Under the pieces are notes generated by a model. It worked only from the letters and a program-made list of their open reading frames with translations. It ran no database searches and was not told the DNA's origin. A stretch of DNA of 64,000 nucleotides from contig CM036617.1 in the NCBI GenBank assembly GCA_020746105.1, positions 175,674,412 through 175,738,411 of the forward strand. Direction: 5' to 3'. The first letter of the stretch is position 1, and the number at the start of each line of letters is the position of its first letter. Of this stretch, positions 1 to 12,986 are shown in pieces. Origin of the DNA: Trogon surrucura (Eukaryota > Chordata > Aves > Trogoniformes > Trogonidae). A program made the translations under genes and the position numbers.

Positions 1-1815
1 ATCTACTGATAATTACATACCTCCAAAACTAAGATCCTCTGACTTTGTAACCCCATTTTAGAATAGACATTTCATAGCTATTTTTTTCAGGAAAGTCATG
101 TAAAGGTCCTTTTTTGAAAGTGAGATCACTGAACATGGGTTTTCATATAGTGCAAACTACTTAGTGTCATATATAGTTCAATCAAATTAAATATAAACAG
201 AGACCTTCTTTTTAATTGACGCAATACCTTGCTGCAGAAAGCTAAGTGAGATTAAACAGTTCAGTGTTCCTGTCCTTCATTTCTACCTTCCCATTCCCAT
301 TTTCTGTAAAAGCTAAATGTGGCTGTGAATAGTGTTCCCTTTAAATGTAAACTGTCCTTTCTAACTTTAATCTATCTGTTGGCAAAAAACCCATCTGCTG
401 ACAATGATTTACTATGGGAAATGTATGAGAAGTAAGTGAATGAGCTGAACCATTTGTTGTTTGCTCAAGCATACATGCTTTCAAGATTTTTTTTAGTTTT
501 CATAACTTTTGTAGAAAAAATAAAATTTATATTAATTGAAACCTATGAAATATTAAAAAATCTCAATGGATAGATATGTCTTCCTACAGATGTCTAAACA
601 GAACAGCTTTTCCTAATTTTATAAAGAACAAATTGACTGTCGATTGACTCTAATTAACAATGTAGACACTTCACAGGCATTTAGAAATAATATTTTTTTT
701 TCCCAGACATAGTCTGGTATAACTATGCTCTGCGGGTCAATTGGAAATCTATTGCTATTGTTGAAGAATTAGTTAAGCTGAAAGAAAAGGAAGCATTACA
801 GGTCAATGTAAAGTAAAAGTCCTGTTCTTTAGTCAGCTATTAACTATCTCAGATGGACTTAAAAAGCGATCTTTTGCATAGGGCCATGAGCAAGCTATGT
901 CTAAGCAACTAATTCCATGTATGCTCTGAATATCCTTATGTCTAGAGCATTCCTCAAAGTGTTTTAAATTTATCTGCTTTATTCTGCTGTGAAATGTCTA
1001 GTTTCTTGACACAGTTATATTATTTCCACCTTGGTAATGATCATTGCCAGCTGAAAACAATAAGGTCACTCCTTCCCGTTGCTTAAATGTTGCACGTATC
1101 TCTTCCTTAATTCTTTTGGTATCTTGGATACAGCAGAGAAAAAGAAGAGAAAGATCTCTCATCTCTCATCGCTGTCTTGCATTCAGAAACCATATATGTA
1201 TATGCCTCCCAGTGTAATGTGATGGTTTTCATTAAGCTAGGACATATTTTCACCAAAGTGATGAAATTAGGGAGCATCAAGAGCAGGGCAAGGCTTATTG
1301 GGCGCATAATTGAACGTATAATTACTTTAAAGATAAAGTTCAGTTGGCCGAGGGATCATATGAAAAGCATCAACAACTTTTAAAAAACCAAAAGTGCAGA
1401 TGTCAAATGCATTCACATCAAAAGAACCTCTAAATCTTTTAAAATTTTTCCATTCTTACACAGCAGTAACTTAAATCTATTAAGAAAACGGACACTCATA
1501 ATACTAATCCTAATCAAAATCTTGTAAAGTGACCAAAAAAAAAAAAACCAAAAGAATGAGAAAACATCTGTGGCATATTTCACTACTGTTTATACACTAC
1601 AGTGAAGTACAGGAACAAATAAACATTTTGAGTAAAAATCAAAACGGACTGCATGGAAAAACACTTTGGAAACCAGAACATTACTTCTGAAACTGGAAAG
1701 ATTTCTATTTTGATATCACCACCAATTTCAACCATCCAAAATCTTGAGTCAAACCTGAGATATTCACAAGATCATCTTAAAAATAGAACAGTAAAAAAAA
1801 AATAGATTGTTTTTC
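1..1815. other. Unique AT-rich DNA, no gene seen
   Basis: The stretch is AT-rich with short homopolymer runs, for example an A-run near 1538. The longest open frames are under 70 codons, have no recognisable domain and occur on both strands, as expected by chance. I see no repeat-family signature, tRNA or exon-like segment with convincing splice sites. Confidence 0.6.
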
Positions 1816-1939
1816 CCCGTTCAGTCCCCATGTGTTGCCTGATCTAGTTGAGAGGTGTCCCTGCTCGTGACAGGGAGGTTGGATTAAATGATCTCTAAGG
1901 TCCCTTCCAGCCTTGACCATTCTATGATTCTATGATTCT
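1816..1939 (+). mobile_element. tRNA-Ile/CR1-tailed SINE, 5'-truncated
   Basis: The copy starts inside the last bases of the tRNA-derived head (CCCGTTCAGTCCCC). It then shows the family body TGTGTTGCCTGATCTAGTTG and ends in the CR1-like tail with two ATTCTATG-type units. The same body follows a complete tRNA-like head at 19581 and 46766, which is how I recognise this as a truncated family member. Loss of the head removes the pol III A and B boxes, so it should be transcriptionally inert. Target-site duplication is unclear; only a run of T occurs on both sides. Confidence 0.85.
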
Positions 1940-4350
1940 TTTTACTAGCTCTTCGCTTTCTGAGATCTTACAGATTACTTGTTCCTTTTTGTCAAGGTTT
2001 TATAAACAAACATTAAAACTTGAAGCTTATCTTCTAAAATAAAGATCTCCTGTAATCTCTTAATTCCAGGCTTTATGAAATTACTGAATATCATGAGATT
2101 TTTGTTATATTTATGAGGGCTGGGAATACAGGCAATTAACCAGCGACATTTAAGACACAAAGTGACAAAACAAATTATAAGAAAATGCATTCTTGAAACA
2201 TCTGTTATATTCACAGTTATTTTTTAGTGCAAGTTAGACTCAGCGAAAGCAACAGTGAAAGCAAAAGTCGGAAGTGATGACACCTTCCCTCACTGAAGGA
2301 GTGCCAGGAGAGTAGGTGGGCAAAGGTAGTCTGTTTGCCAGAAGCAAGGGGTCCACACTGGACGCACAATCTTCATGTCCTGGTCTTGCATTACCTTGAT
2401 TTGCCACAGCTGATGTCAGAAGAACCTGTGAGGTCCCTGGTCCCAGCAGACACTGAACAGTCCTACACACCAAACATACCACAACCAGCCTCACCTCAAC
2501 CAACATACCCTTCCCTTTCAGACTAAATATAACAGAAGTGATCAGCGGGAAATCAGGCAAGCTCTGCTGCTTAAATCTTCCCCTTTTTCTCTTCCTGCTC
2601 CAACCCCCATGCCCACTCACCCCCCACTTATTTAGGCTCTTTCTACACAGAAATTTATAATGGTGTAACAACAATGTAATTCTTAAAGACAAATTTTCAG
2701 GCATAAGCTAAACCACAGTAATTCAGTTTTATAGCAGTATGACAGAGTCCAGACACACAAACAAAATCCTTTTAAATGAAAACATTGCAATGGAGGAAAA
2801 GATAAGACTTTACACAGTAAGATATCCAGAGCAAAAGACAATTCCACACCCTGAGAATGTGCAGACCCTTGAAAAACAAAGTCTTGAATGTATCTGCGTT
2901 TCTAGATGGCATTGTAATAGAAAAAAATAACAATGTTAGCAATCAAAACCATATGAAAAAAAGCGCGGCCACTCAGTCATTGTTTTGTTTTCCATTTCAT
3001 TAGCGGAAATCAGTTGTTGTTTGAGGTTTTTTTAGAATCAAAATTTCAAAGACTCAAATTCTGAGAAAGCATTTACCTGTCAGTCTTGTCACTAAAACTG
3101 CTAAAGGTTTTTCAAATGGATGACAGGAAGGAAGGTGGTCATCACAGTCACTATGGGATATCGTCTTGATCCACAATGCCTAATACTTCTGTATGAGCAG
3201 CAGTGACAACTTGTGATTGCAGTCAGCTGTCTCTTGGAAAGTCATTTACATGTGACTAGATATAAAATCCCTTTTATTACTGTTTTTGAAACTGCAGATG
3301 ATGTTAAAGGATGAGAACATTGATTCATTGACTGTACTTTAGCACTTCTTCACGGAAGCTTTGCAATACAGTATAATAAAAGTTCACTATAAAAACAAAT
3401 GAACAACAAAATCAACATAATGAACAACATAATGGAAAAGTAAAATGGGCTCTGTGATTCTCACTATCTTAAGACAAAGATTCTAATTTATACTGTTTCT
3501 GTTTCAGTTTACATGGTCTTTCCTATCTCTGTCCTTCCTCCCACTATTTTCTGGGTTATCATTGTCATTCTGTTTATCTCACAAGCACACAGACTTCTCC
3601 TTTCTCTCAAAGTTTGAGAATTTCAATTGTTAGTATTTATCATGCTAGTCATGGCTTCAGTATTTTGAAAGGACAAAAGAAGAACTTTATAAATGAGATT
3701 ATTAGTATTATATCAAAGCTAACAGAATGCAGAACAATGAAAACCAGTGGAGAGATTTATATTAGCTTTGCAGTCAAATATCAGGGCAGAAGCTTTTGTC
3801 TGTGAAAAGGCAGACACGGCAAATACATAATGGACAGATTAATGCCACAGAGTTGTTGCTAACTGCCACACAACATATAAGGTCATAGAAGTTACACACT
3901 TAATTAGGTATGGGTGAGTCCTAAATCAATCACTGCCCATGGACATTAATGAAATCTTTCAAAATCACATATGTCATGTCAGCATACGGGTAAATCTTCA
4001 GTTCTATAGACATTATAAACCCAAGAGGCTTTGTTTGTGAATCTCTGTACCGATAATAATATTGTCTCTTCAGTGACAAGAAAAAAAAGAGTGTAATTTT
4101 ACTAATTTTTGTATATTATTTTCCTGGGACAGAAAAATTTAAAAAAATATTAAATGCAACAATATTAGTGTACACGTTACATCAAAGTGTAAGATTTGGA
4201 TCCATGTAATAAAATATTTAAGACTGAAATCTTCTTAGATATCAAAGACTGGCTATTCCTCAGTCACAGGAATATAGAAAGTGCTGTTAGAAGGGACTGT
4301 GAAGTTATCAAATCCATCCAAACCCAAAACTGATTATATCTATGTTACTG
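1940..4350. other. Mostly unique DNA; unexplained GC-richer patch 2230-2660
   Basis: No gene is supported. Between about 2230 and 2660 the base composition becomes distinctly richer in G+C and C-tracts than its surroundings, and a 154-codon minus-strand frame happens to be open there (2240-2704). That translation is low-complexity and Pro/Leu/Val-rich with no family I recognise. It could be a decayed repeat, an LTR-like fragment or a regulatory element. The rest, 2660-4350, is AT-rich and featureless to me. Confidence 0.4.
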
Positions 4351-4530
4351 CAGAGTCACAGAGTCACAGAATGTCAGGGGTCGGAAGGGACCTCAAAAGA
4401 CCATCTAGTCCAACCTCCCTGCCAGAGCAGGATCACCTACAGTAGAGCGCACAGGAAAGCATCCAGACAGGTTTTGCAAAGGAGACTCCACAACCTCTCT
4501 GGGCAGTCTGTTCCAGTGCTCTGTTACATA
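4351..4530 (-). mobile_element. CR1 LINE, 3'-terminal fragment
   Basis: On the minus strand this is the end of a CR1. The plus strand begins with repeats of CAGAGTCA (decayed octamer tail), then GGAAGGGACCTC, CATCTAGTCCAACC and CTCCACAACCTCTCTGGGCAG. These are the 3' UTR and the last ORF2 codons of CR1. It is strongly 5'-truncated, as is usual for CR1, and fades out after about 4513. No intact reading frame remains. Confidence 0.93.
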
Positions 4531-5620
4531 GATATTTCTGTTAGATTTATAATCTGCTTTTAATATTTCCAGTGTTAGGCACTTTATGACCTCCAGTGCT
4601 TCATTATTTTTATGTTCTCCAAGACCTTCCTTGCTACAAAATAAGGAATCTTATCTTACAGGGAGCAGTTTATTCCTTGACTTTTTGCTGGTGTTGGAAA
4701 TTAAGTAGCCCCAGTCTGAACACATTTCACTCTTTCAAGGTGGAATCAAGGGCACTAAAGTGTGGAAATTGAGAAGTTCAACTAGCAGAGCTAGGAGGAG
4801 ATGAGTGACCAGTAGTTGAGAAGACAACGTCTTTAAGAGCATGTGGCTGAAGAGAGCCATATTCTAATCCCCCAAAAGATTGTTAGGTTCAGTCTTACTG
4901 CCTCATATCTGAAACAGGTTAGCTTGCAGCAGTCACAGGATTACCAACTAAAAGCATCAGTCTTATGAATTCTTCCGAGAGTTTTATGAGATTTTATCAA
5001 CTTCATTTTATTCAAAAATGTGATGGAGTTTCTAAATGACACTGGCTCACTTCTTTCTGCTTCCAACACTGTGGTGGCATCCATCAAGGAGACAGTAGAT
5101 ATTGCAGTCTAAGAGAGTTATTTGCTAATGAGCTGATGGTGGAGTCAGTTCTCTCTATCCTCCCAAATGACTGTGATTATACTGCATGGATGTTGTTAGG
5201 AGGCTTTTTGGACACTAACAAAAGAAAACAATACTAAAACTATTTGCAAGAACAGATTTTTTGTTTTGTTTTCATTGTTCCCGTTCTCACTATTATTGTT
5301 GAATTCATTTGCATATCAACTAATTTAATGTAAGGAAGCTACCTATATGATGAACATACTGTTTTTTATGTGTCTGTCAGAGAGCTAACACTGATTTCCA
5401 TATTATCTCAAGCTAGACCTTTGAGCTCTTCTAGAGATATTTCCTGTTCACCATTAGCTTAGCTAAAGTACTTACAATAAGCATGTAATCAAGAGCTAAA
5501 TAGAATTATTTGATGGCCTGCCGTGATTTTTTTCCATCTACAGAGTAATTCATCTTGAGAAGCACCAGTACAAATGAGATGGATAGACTATGCTGCTGAG
5601 TCTTTTAAATTCTAACTTTA
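4531..5620. other. Unique DNA, no gene seen
   Basis: AT-rich sequence between a CR1 fragment and a solo LTR. I see no open frame with a recognisable domain and no repeat-family signature. Confidence 0.5.
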
Positions 5621-6220
5621 TGTGGTGGTTTGGCTCTGACTAGAGGCCAGGAACCCACCCAAGCTGCTCTGTCACCCCTCCTTCTTAGATGAACGAGGGA
5701 GAGGGAAAATATAGCGAGAGGCCCGTGGGGTAAGATAAGAGCAGTTTAATAGAGCAGAAAGCAAAGACCATGCACGGAAGCAGAGTCAAACAAAGATTAT
5801 TCTCTACCTCTCATCAGTATGTGATGTTCAGTCTCTTTCCCAGAAAGCAAGGCTCCAATATGCCTAGCGGTTGCTCTGGAGGACAAATGCAATCCACAAA
5901 CACCCCTCACTTCCCTCTTCCTTCCCGCTTTTATATCTGAGCTGACATCATAATGTATGGAATACCTCTTTGGTCAGTTTGAGTTGGCTGGCCTGGCTGT
6001 GTCCCCTCCCAAGATGTTGCCCACCACCAGCCTGCTGTTGGGAGAATGTTGGAAAAGCACAGCCTTGGTGCTGTGCGAGCAATGCTTGGCAGTAGCCAAA
6101 ACATTGGGGTGTTATCAACACCCTTCTAGCTACCACTCCAGAAACACAGCACTGTGAGAGCTGCTGTGGGGAAAATTAGCTCTGTCTCAGCGTGAACTAA
6201 TACAGTTTGTTTTCGCCACA
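5621..6220 (-). mobile_element. Solo LTR, avian ERVL-like
   Basis: A 600-bp LTR fossil read on the minus strand, beginning TGTGGCGAAAAC and ending AAACCACCACA. In that orientation it has a TATA-like signal (GATATAAAAGCGGG, near 5929-5942), an ATTAAA-type polyadenylation signal near 5750, and a U5 with the block CTTATCTTACCCCACGGGC. No gag, pol or env sequence is adjacent, so it is a solo LTR left by recombination between the two ends of a provirus. Flanks (CTTTA and TTATA) do not give a clean duplication, consistent with some age. Its R/U5 resembles that of the nested LTRs at 51757-54083 while its U3 differs. Confidence 0.85.
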
Positions 6221-6676
6221 TTATACTATAGTATCTCATCCCTATAAAGCACGGTAGTTATCAAAGTGTTTTAAGAAAGGAACTATTTATATCCCTCTTT
6301 TACTGATAACAAGACAAAGGCTTTAGTACAGGACTTGTAAAGAAATCATTTGGAACAGATTACTAAGCAAAAATACGTAATTCTATATGGCAAGGTCTTT
6401 CAGAATAAACCTCCTCACATGCATATTGAAAGAGGAGTTGTTAATTGCTGATGTTAATATCCCGGTTCACCACATAAATTAAGATTTATTCTCAAAAGAT
6501 ATAATCCTTCTTACTTGTTCAGAGCAATTTCTTACATTCCTCCTATCTTTATCAACTCAAACATCAACATGTGACCTTAAACTTGAGTTCTTCTAATTCC
6601 TAGCCATTTACTCATAAGAGATAGGTGATTTTTTTTTCTTATTTTCCCTAACAATTGTTTTAAAATCGTAAATACT
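6221..6676. other. Unique DNA, no gene seen
   Basis: Short AT-rich interval between a solo LTR and a CR1 relic; nothing recognisable. Confidence 0.5.
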
Positions 6677-6785
6677 ATAGAATCATAAAATCATTTAGGC
6701 TGAAAAAGACCCTTAAGATTGTTTTTAACCATAAGCATAACACCGCCAAATCCACCAGCAAAACCATCACAATTTCCCAAGAATA
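6677..6785 (-). mobile_element. CR1 LINE 3' relic
   Basis: The plus strand reads ATAGAATCATAAAATCAT, then TTAGGCTGAAAAAGACCC, then a decayed stretch matching the CR1 3' UTR form that in other copies reads AGTCCAACCGTAAACC. It is the extreme 3' end only. Many substitutions relative to the family pattern suggest an old insertion of a different CR1 subfamily from the young copies at 58.8 and 60.3 kb. Confidence 0.8.
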
Positions 6786-7743
6786 GAACTGGCAAAAAAA
6801 TGTGCCAAAAATGGATTTACTTTTTGCTGTGTAAATATCATGAAGAAATATAATGTTCAAACCTGCAAACAACCTGTGTAGATATATATATGAATATATA
6901 GTTCAATACTGATACAACTGAGATTGGTTTCAATTTACTTTGAATGTCTACATCTGAGTTGGCCGTCTAGAATCCTATAGTCAGTGGAGAAAAAAAAGGT
7001 TTTCTGCATTGTGAATTGTCTGATCTGGTTTAGAATTTGTATTAAGATGAAATAAATTTCACTCTAACATTAACTTTCCTTCTATTAATAATAGCAGTCA
7101 AATGGCTAACTCAGACAAAAACACATACAGTGTAGGTAGGTAAGACTAAACCTGGCTTCCATATTTGCTTCTCGCTAATTGTATAAAAGCTTCTTAAATC
7201 ACAGTAGAAAGCAATAAGTAATGGATAAAATATAAAGCATCTTTTCTAAGATTAAATTAAGTGTTAGGAAAATTTAGATGTCTCATCTTTAAAATAAGAC
7301 TCTAATTTCTTCTGTTGTGGCAAAAGAAAAAATGTCCTGAAACGAAAAATACAAGGCTTGAAGGCGAGAAGATATGGGACATTATAGCCTGACAGAGATA
7401 AACGTTACCTGCAGCTAATGGAACGAATGCCAATAAACAAAACGTTTACTGCTTATTGGGATTTGTAGCTCAAAAATATAGAACAAAGTGACTGCAGCAA
7501 ATTGTTGTAACACAAAATATGGTAAAACTATATTATTGAAAAATCTATCTGATGTTGATTTTTAGGTCTTTGTAACCAAATGGAAGAATAATTTCTATTA
7601 ATACCTTATGCCAAAACAAAGAAACCAGTAAACAACTTGCTGGCTACTATAGCTGTATGCAATAATTTTACGGGATAGTAAAGGATAAAAAAGAACATTT
7701 GAAAAATTTTTATGTTGCTTCTGATTACATGGAATGTAACTGC
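6786..7743. other. Unique DNA, no gene seen
   Basis: AT-rich interval. No repeat signature or plausible exon seen. Confidence 0.5.
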
Positions 7744-8168
7744 CTGAAAGAGTCCAGTGTAGAGCCACAAAGATGATTAAGGGAGTGGAACATCTCCCTT
7801 ATGAGGAAATGCTTCTGAAGGAGCTGGGTCTATTCAGCTTGGAGGAGACTGAGGGGTGACCTCATTAATATTTATAAATAAGTAAAGGGTGAGTGTTGGA
7901 AGGATGGAGCCAGGCTCTTCTCAGTGATGTCCAATGATAGGACAAGGGGCAACGGATGCAAACTGGAGCATAGGAGGTTCCACAAAAACATTAGGAAAAT
8001 CTTTTTCACTGTAAGAGTAACAGAACACTGGCACAGGCTGCCCAAAGAGGTTGTGGAGTCTCCTTCTCTGGAGACATTCAAAACCTGCCTGGATACATTC
8101 CTGTCTGACCTACTCCAGGTGATTCCTCCAATCCCTAACTTTCTGTGATTCTGTGATTCTGTGATGCT
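7744..8168 (+). mobile_element. CR1 LINE fragment (ORF2 C-terminus and 3' UTR)
   Basis: The plus strand encodes the CR1 ORF2 end: a [19 protein letters not shown]-like stretch, then [11 protein letters not shown] followed by a stop. A second frame (7924-8148) carries [19 protein letters not shown] and [19 protein letters not shown]. The frame change reflects a 5-nt shortfall relative to the copy at 12987, where the corresponding peptide runs on as [12 protein letters not shown]. The tail is four units of TTCTGTGA type. 5'-truncated; no clear target duplication. Confidence 0.95.
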
Positions 8169-11100
8169 GTGAGTGTATGGTGATCTTCATCTCTTTGCAA
8201 TTAATGAAAAAAGACAAACTTCAGTGACTGAGTGTCGTAAGTAAAAGTTTTCACAGTCCTAGGTGATACAGCTGTGGCATGGGTGGGACCAGTGGGCACA
8301 GGAAACACAAATAAGTCCATAAAATAAACTTTTCCACTTACTGTAATTGAGTATTTTTGAAAATGTGTACAACATTTCCTATACGGAGAGTAAAAATGAT
8401 TGTTCAGGGTATCATTTGCTCATTATATAGTAATTAGATAGTCAGTACTTATATAAATCTCACAATAAGAGAGATTCAGTCTCCTGCTGTAAAGGAAGTG
8501 CTTTTTTTTTTTTTTTTCAGTTTTCTTCCTGCCAATAGGTGATCAAAGGACATTTTGTTATATTTGTACACTAAGTCCCATTTTAGACTAGTGGGACTAA
8601 TTCAGAGTAATTTCCACCTCTCAACAATCTTGCGATTAGAAAGCTGTGAGAATTTTATTATATTGTTATCTGAAAGCTCAGTCAAGACTAATTTGCCAAG
8701 CAGAGAAGGAGCTCAGAAAATGACTTCATTTGCTGAAATCAAATTAGTACACTGTTAAAGTGTTTGTTAGAACTAAGGTCCATCATTGACTGTCTGGCAC
8801 AGTAACTTCAATTTAAGAATGTCTTTATTATCTTATGTCAACCAGTACAGCTGATTATACAGGTAGCTGTATCTCATATTTCCTCCATCCTCACTGGATC
8901 AGATGTTGGAGAGAGCAGTGGTAGGAAGGGGCAGGAGGGAGAGGACCATCTCATAGTGTCAAATAGTGGGCAGAACCTGTAGAGTGCTGTGTGGAATCTT
9001 CTTTGAGCCCGTAGCCTGATGTAGTGGGACTAGCACCTCTTCACTGTTCCACCTCACAGACCTTTTGCTTGCTCTGTGGTCTGCTTGAAGTCTTTCTGCA
9101 GGCTAGAGAGTCACTGCACACTGCTACAAGTGTGCTAGGGATACCTCTGGCAACTAAGAGTCATGGGACAGGAGTTAGCTGTATCATTTTTGTGTTCGTT
9201 AAATGAGTTTTGACCTAATAACAAAATTCTGGTGGAATTTGTTCTAAATTTCAGACTCTTCAAATTCTTACTCAGCTTATATATCTCTGTTCACTCATTT
9301 CAATGTTGATAAATAAAAACATTCCAATGGCAGCACTTAAAATCTCTATGTTTAAATCTTAAATGTCATTTTTGTTGGTTGTTTTTTTTTTCTGTTCTTA
9401 TGATGCTGTACAAAAACATCTAGGGAAAGCAATTAACAAAACATACACCTGTCTGAGTTCAGTTCCCTTCGTAGTTTATTATTTAAATTGGTTTCCTATT
9501 GGTTGCAGAAAGCCACTGAATCTTTCATTCTCTCATGCCAAAAGTCTATTCATGAAGTAATTCACACAGATATTTCCAGTCCTAGCTTACCCTTTGCCCC
9601 TGCACAATGTCACTTTTAGCCTAAAGGAACTACTCACCTCCAAGCACATACCCAGACTATTAGAAGGCGGACTGTTGGCTCTTCGGAGCTCTTTTTAACT
9701 ATTAGATGTGAAGACCGTTCTTGCGAATAGAGTGACTGAGGTGACCAGTGTTCAGTCATGCAAAGATGAGTCATTCCTGGGTGATTTATGGAAAATATGT
9801 TATGTAAGTAGAAAAACTATCAAAATAGAGAAATTCAGCATGTGTGTAAATTCCAATATCCCCTCTCTGCAAGTGACCACTACCACACAGTTTGGGGAAA
9901 AGTCTAAGAAAAACCAAAGAAAAGGAATAAGCTTTCCTTAGAAGAAATGCAGTTTTTAGCTCTCACTTCTGGATGACTGCTTTTACTCAGAATCAATGAA
10001 ACTCTGCCTTTGTAATAATAAGAAAATAATAGCCTATGATTAATTTTGTAGATGGTCCCACAACTCACGTAAAAGTCTGATTCATTTAAAGTCAGCTACG
10101 TTCTCAGCTTCACTAATAGACTGTGCCATTCCTCCTGAAGGAATGAATTCCAGAGGTTAATTATATATTGTAAAGAATTATTATACTTTTCAGTTTAGCT
10201 GAATGCTTCTTTCCCCCATCCCACTTCCCTGACCTTTCCTCGCTTTTATGGTTTTGTACTCTTCTATTGTATCTCTCTCACTTCATTTTTCTTATGCCCA
10301 GCATAAGACTCCATCTTACCTTTTGTGTGTAAAGCTACAAGTAAAAAGACTCTAAGGGCTGTTTATTCACTAATTCTGGAGGTACGAATACAAAATACAT
10401 TTTTGGTCAATACAATCTTAAAAAGTTTGGTATAATAAAAAGTAAAGCATATTCAGGCTGTGACACTATTGGCAAGGGGTCCATTCCAATAATTACAACA
10501 GCCCTGACAAAAGCCCTGAAATCAAATTTCCTGGATGAATAAACTCAGACAGTCTTATGAGAAGATTTCTTTTCCAAACAATGCACAATGAAGTGATCAT
10601 AGATACATCTGGCAGAATCCCTAACGAGTATTGCGTTCCCCTCTACTAAGTACCAAACTCATTTTTACTGTTCAGTGATGCTCTTTAGATTCTAGAATAT
10701 GGTCCTGTGTGTTATGCAAAATGCATCTCATTAAATTGTTTTCTGAATCAAGGTGAAATCTGTACTATATAATCATAGTTATTACCTTTTGGCAAGATCC
10801 AAATAGATTAACATTTACGTATGTTAGGTTTGTAAAAAAGAGTAAAATCCTGATTCCGTTTTTTTTCCGGACACTGTACAAACCATTTTAAATCAGGTTG
10901 GGTTGTTTGGGGTTTTTTTTTCGGATGACAGCAGTGTGCATTATTATGCATATTTTCTTCATTTTTATTCCTAAATGCTTAAGTCTGTCTCTTGGGTTAC
11001 ATCTTTTTAAAACTCATTTAATAGTAATGATTTGCATAATACAAGTTGGTTTTTTTCTTCCTTACCCTCACTTGAATGCAGATTAATGAAATTATTACAT

Positions 11101-12352
11101 ATTTTATTCTATGCTTTCTTTAAAAAAAAAAAAAAATTACCAAACAAAAATTCAGTCAGATAATCTGTTACCAGGAGAAAGATGGGGGAAGTGAACATAA
11201 AGAAGAGAGGCAGGATGTAATTGTAAGGACAGAAAAATGTGAAAGAAGGAAACAAATGTCTTTGCTTCCGTGTCAAACATGCAAAATAATTATCTGGAAG
11301 TTCTAGGGCTGTGTGTAGAAGCAACATTCAAACATAGTTGCACAATCAAAAGATATGAAGATTTTTCTCTTGTCATAACTGTCTCCTTCAAGTTTATATT
11401 ACTCAGAAGTAGTGTTTAAATAATGAGATGCCTAAGAATTGAAGTCTTGATTGGCTTAATTGTATATGCGAGAATATTTACTGCATGTTCGTAGTTCTAT
11501 ATTGTTAATGTGCTCATAACACTGAAAAGAAGAGTTTGGTTTAGCATTGATTTTAACCAATATTCTGAATATTGATTAATTTGTCAATGATTATTTGGTT
11601 AATTGGAAATATGTCCTCTGAGATACTCTCATGTGCAACTCCTCGTTCTGATAACCTTCTATTCTTCAACATATGTTCTTCAGCAGAGCAGTACCCTCAG
11701 AGTATGACACTGAAAGCCGCAGTTATTAATCTACCCATAACTACACTGGCTGATAAACCAGAAGCACTGTGAAAACATAAAACACATTACAGTGATTATT
11801 ATAGCTTATAGCTGTTCTGTTTTTATCATTTTCTCCTTTACATCATAGATTTAAACTAATATTTGTTCCAGAGTTATGTCCCATGGAGCAGAATGGAAAA
11901 ACAGAATTTTACCAAGGAATAAAACACATTCGCACATACTGCATGGGAAAAAATGAAATAACAGCGTTATGGCTTTATGAGGTGTAAGCTGTGCCCAGTG
12001 CAGCTAGACAATGAATACAGACTTGAAGCTTTAAAACTCTCTGTCTTTCAGAAAAGTATTTTGTGTGATTTTAGTGATATTCAGTAGAACAGACCCTCCA
12101 AGGAACACAATTTCCTTTATGAAAGAGAAATTTAACTCTCAGAATTTTATGTATAGTATGGTTTAAGAGAACTGAAACCTCTAGATGAGCCCATAAAACC
12201 ACAGCTGGAAAAGGCTAGAAGAAAAACATGGATAAAGAGGAAAAATGTTCCTAAAATATTTGGTGTTCTTAAAAGTTAAAGTTTCTACTCTTTTTCTGTA
12301 ACAGGAATCATTGAAACTGAATATCTGTTCAATAGATAGCTTTCTATAATTT
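8169..12352. other. 4.2 kb of unique AT-rich DNA, no gene seen
   Basis: I see no transposable-element signature in this interval and no open frame longer than about 77 codons. There is a T-run near 8503-8517 and an A-run near 11123-11136. Nothing supports a promoter, exon or RNA gene from sequence alone. Confidence 0.5.
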
Positions 12353-12905
12353 AAAATCACAGAATAAGATAGATTGGAAAATATCCCTGGAGGTCATCTA
12401 ATCCAAGGCCCTGTTCAAAGCAGAGCTATTTACTGTTTGACCAGACAGCTCAGGGTCTTGCCCAGTCTTGTATTTTCTCTGTTTACTTGTGAGTATGACT
12501 TCATATTCTTTACAACAACCCATTAGGCAGTTGAAGACAGCGGTAAGACTTTGCTATCCTTTTTTTCCTCAGACTGAAAAAAAATACCCAAACCCACCAA
12601 TTCTCTCAGACTATTCTCATAACACATATGCTCCAGCACTCTTGGTAGCCCTCCATTGGGCTTACTTCAGTTTGTGAACGTCATGTGCTGGGAAACATAA
12701 ATTTCAGTGCAGCATTCAAAATGTCATTTCAGATGCCAAATACACTGAGATAATTACTTCTCCTCACCTCATCGCTCTTCTTCTTACTGACACTGCTCAA
12801 TACACAGGCAGCCTTGGTAACCGCAAGAGCGCACTACTGTCTCATGAGCAATTTGATGGTCACCTGGACTTCCAAGGCCTTTCCCTCAGAACCAGTTACC
12901 CCTGC
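12353..12905 (-). mobile_element. Old, decayed CR1 LINE
   Basis: Patchy minus-strand CR1 similarity is seen in the correct order. The 3' end is AATCACAGAATAAGATAGA with CATCTAATCCAAGGCCC. Then, near 12620-12665, comes CTTGGTAGCCCTCCATTGGG (matching the usual TTGCCCTGTGCTGGAC region). Near 12810-12885 the segment around CTCATGAGCAATTTGATGGTC corresponds to CTCATGGTCATCCTGCTGTC in the young copies. Spacing between these blocks shows insertions and deletions. This is one of the most diverged CR1 copies here and ends about 80 bp before the next CR1. Confidence 0.75.
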
Positions 12906-12986
12906 CCTCTTTCAGGAGCTTATTCCACTCCCATTATTGTTAAATTTTGTGAGGACTCTGTTAGTTAATTTTTTCCAGCACACTGA

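Noticed and set aside
2240-2704. 154-codon minus-strand open frame
   Set aside because: Low-complexity translation with no recognisable family, lying in an unexplained GC-richer patch; no start context, splice sites or homology visible. Not called as a gene.
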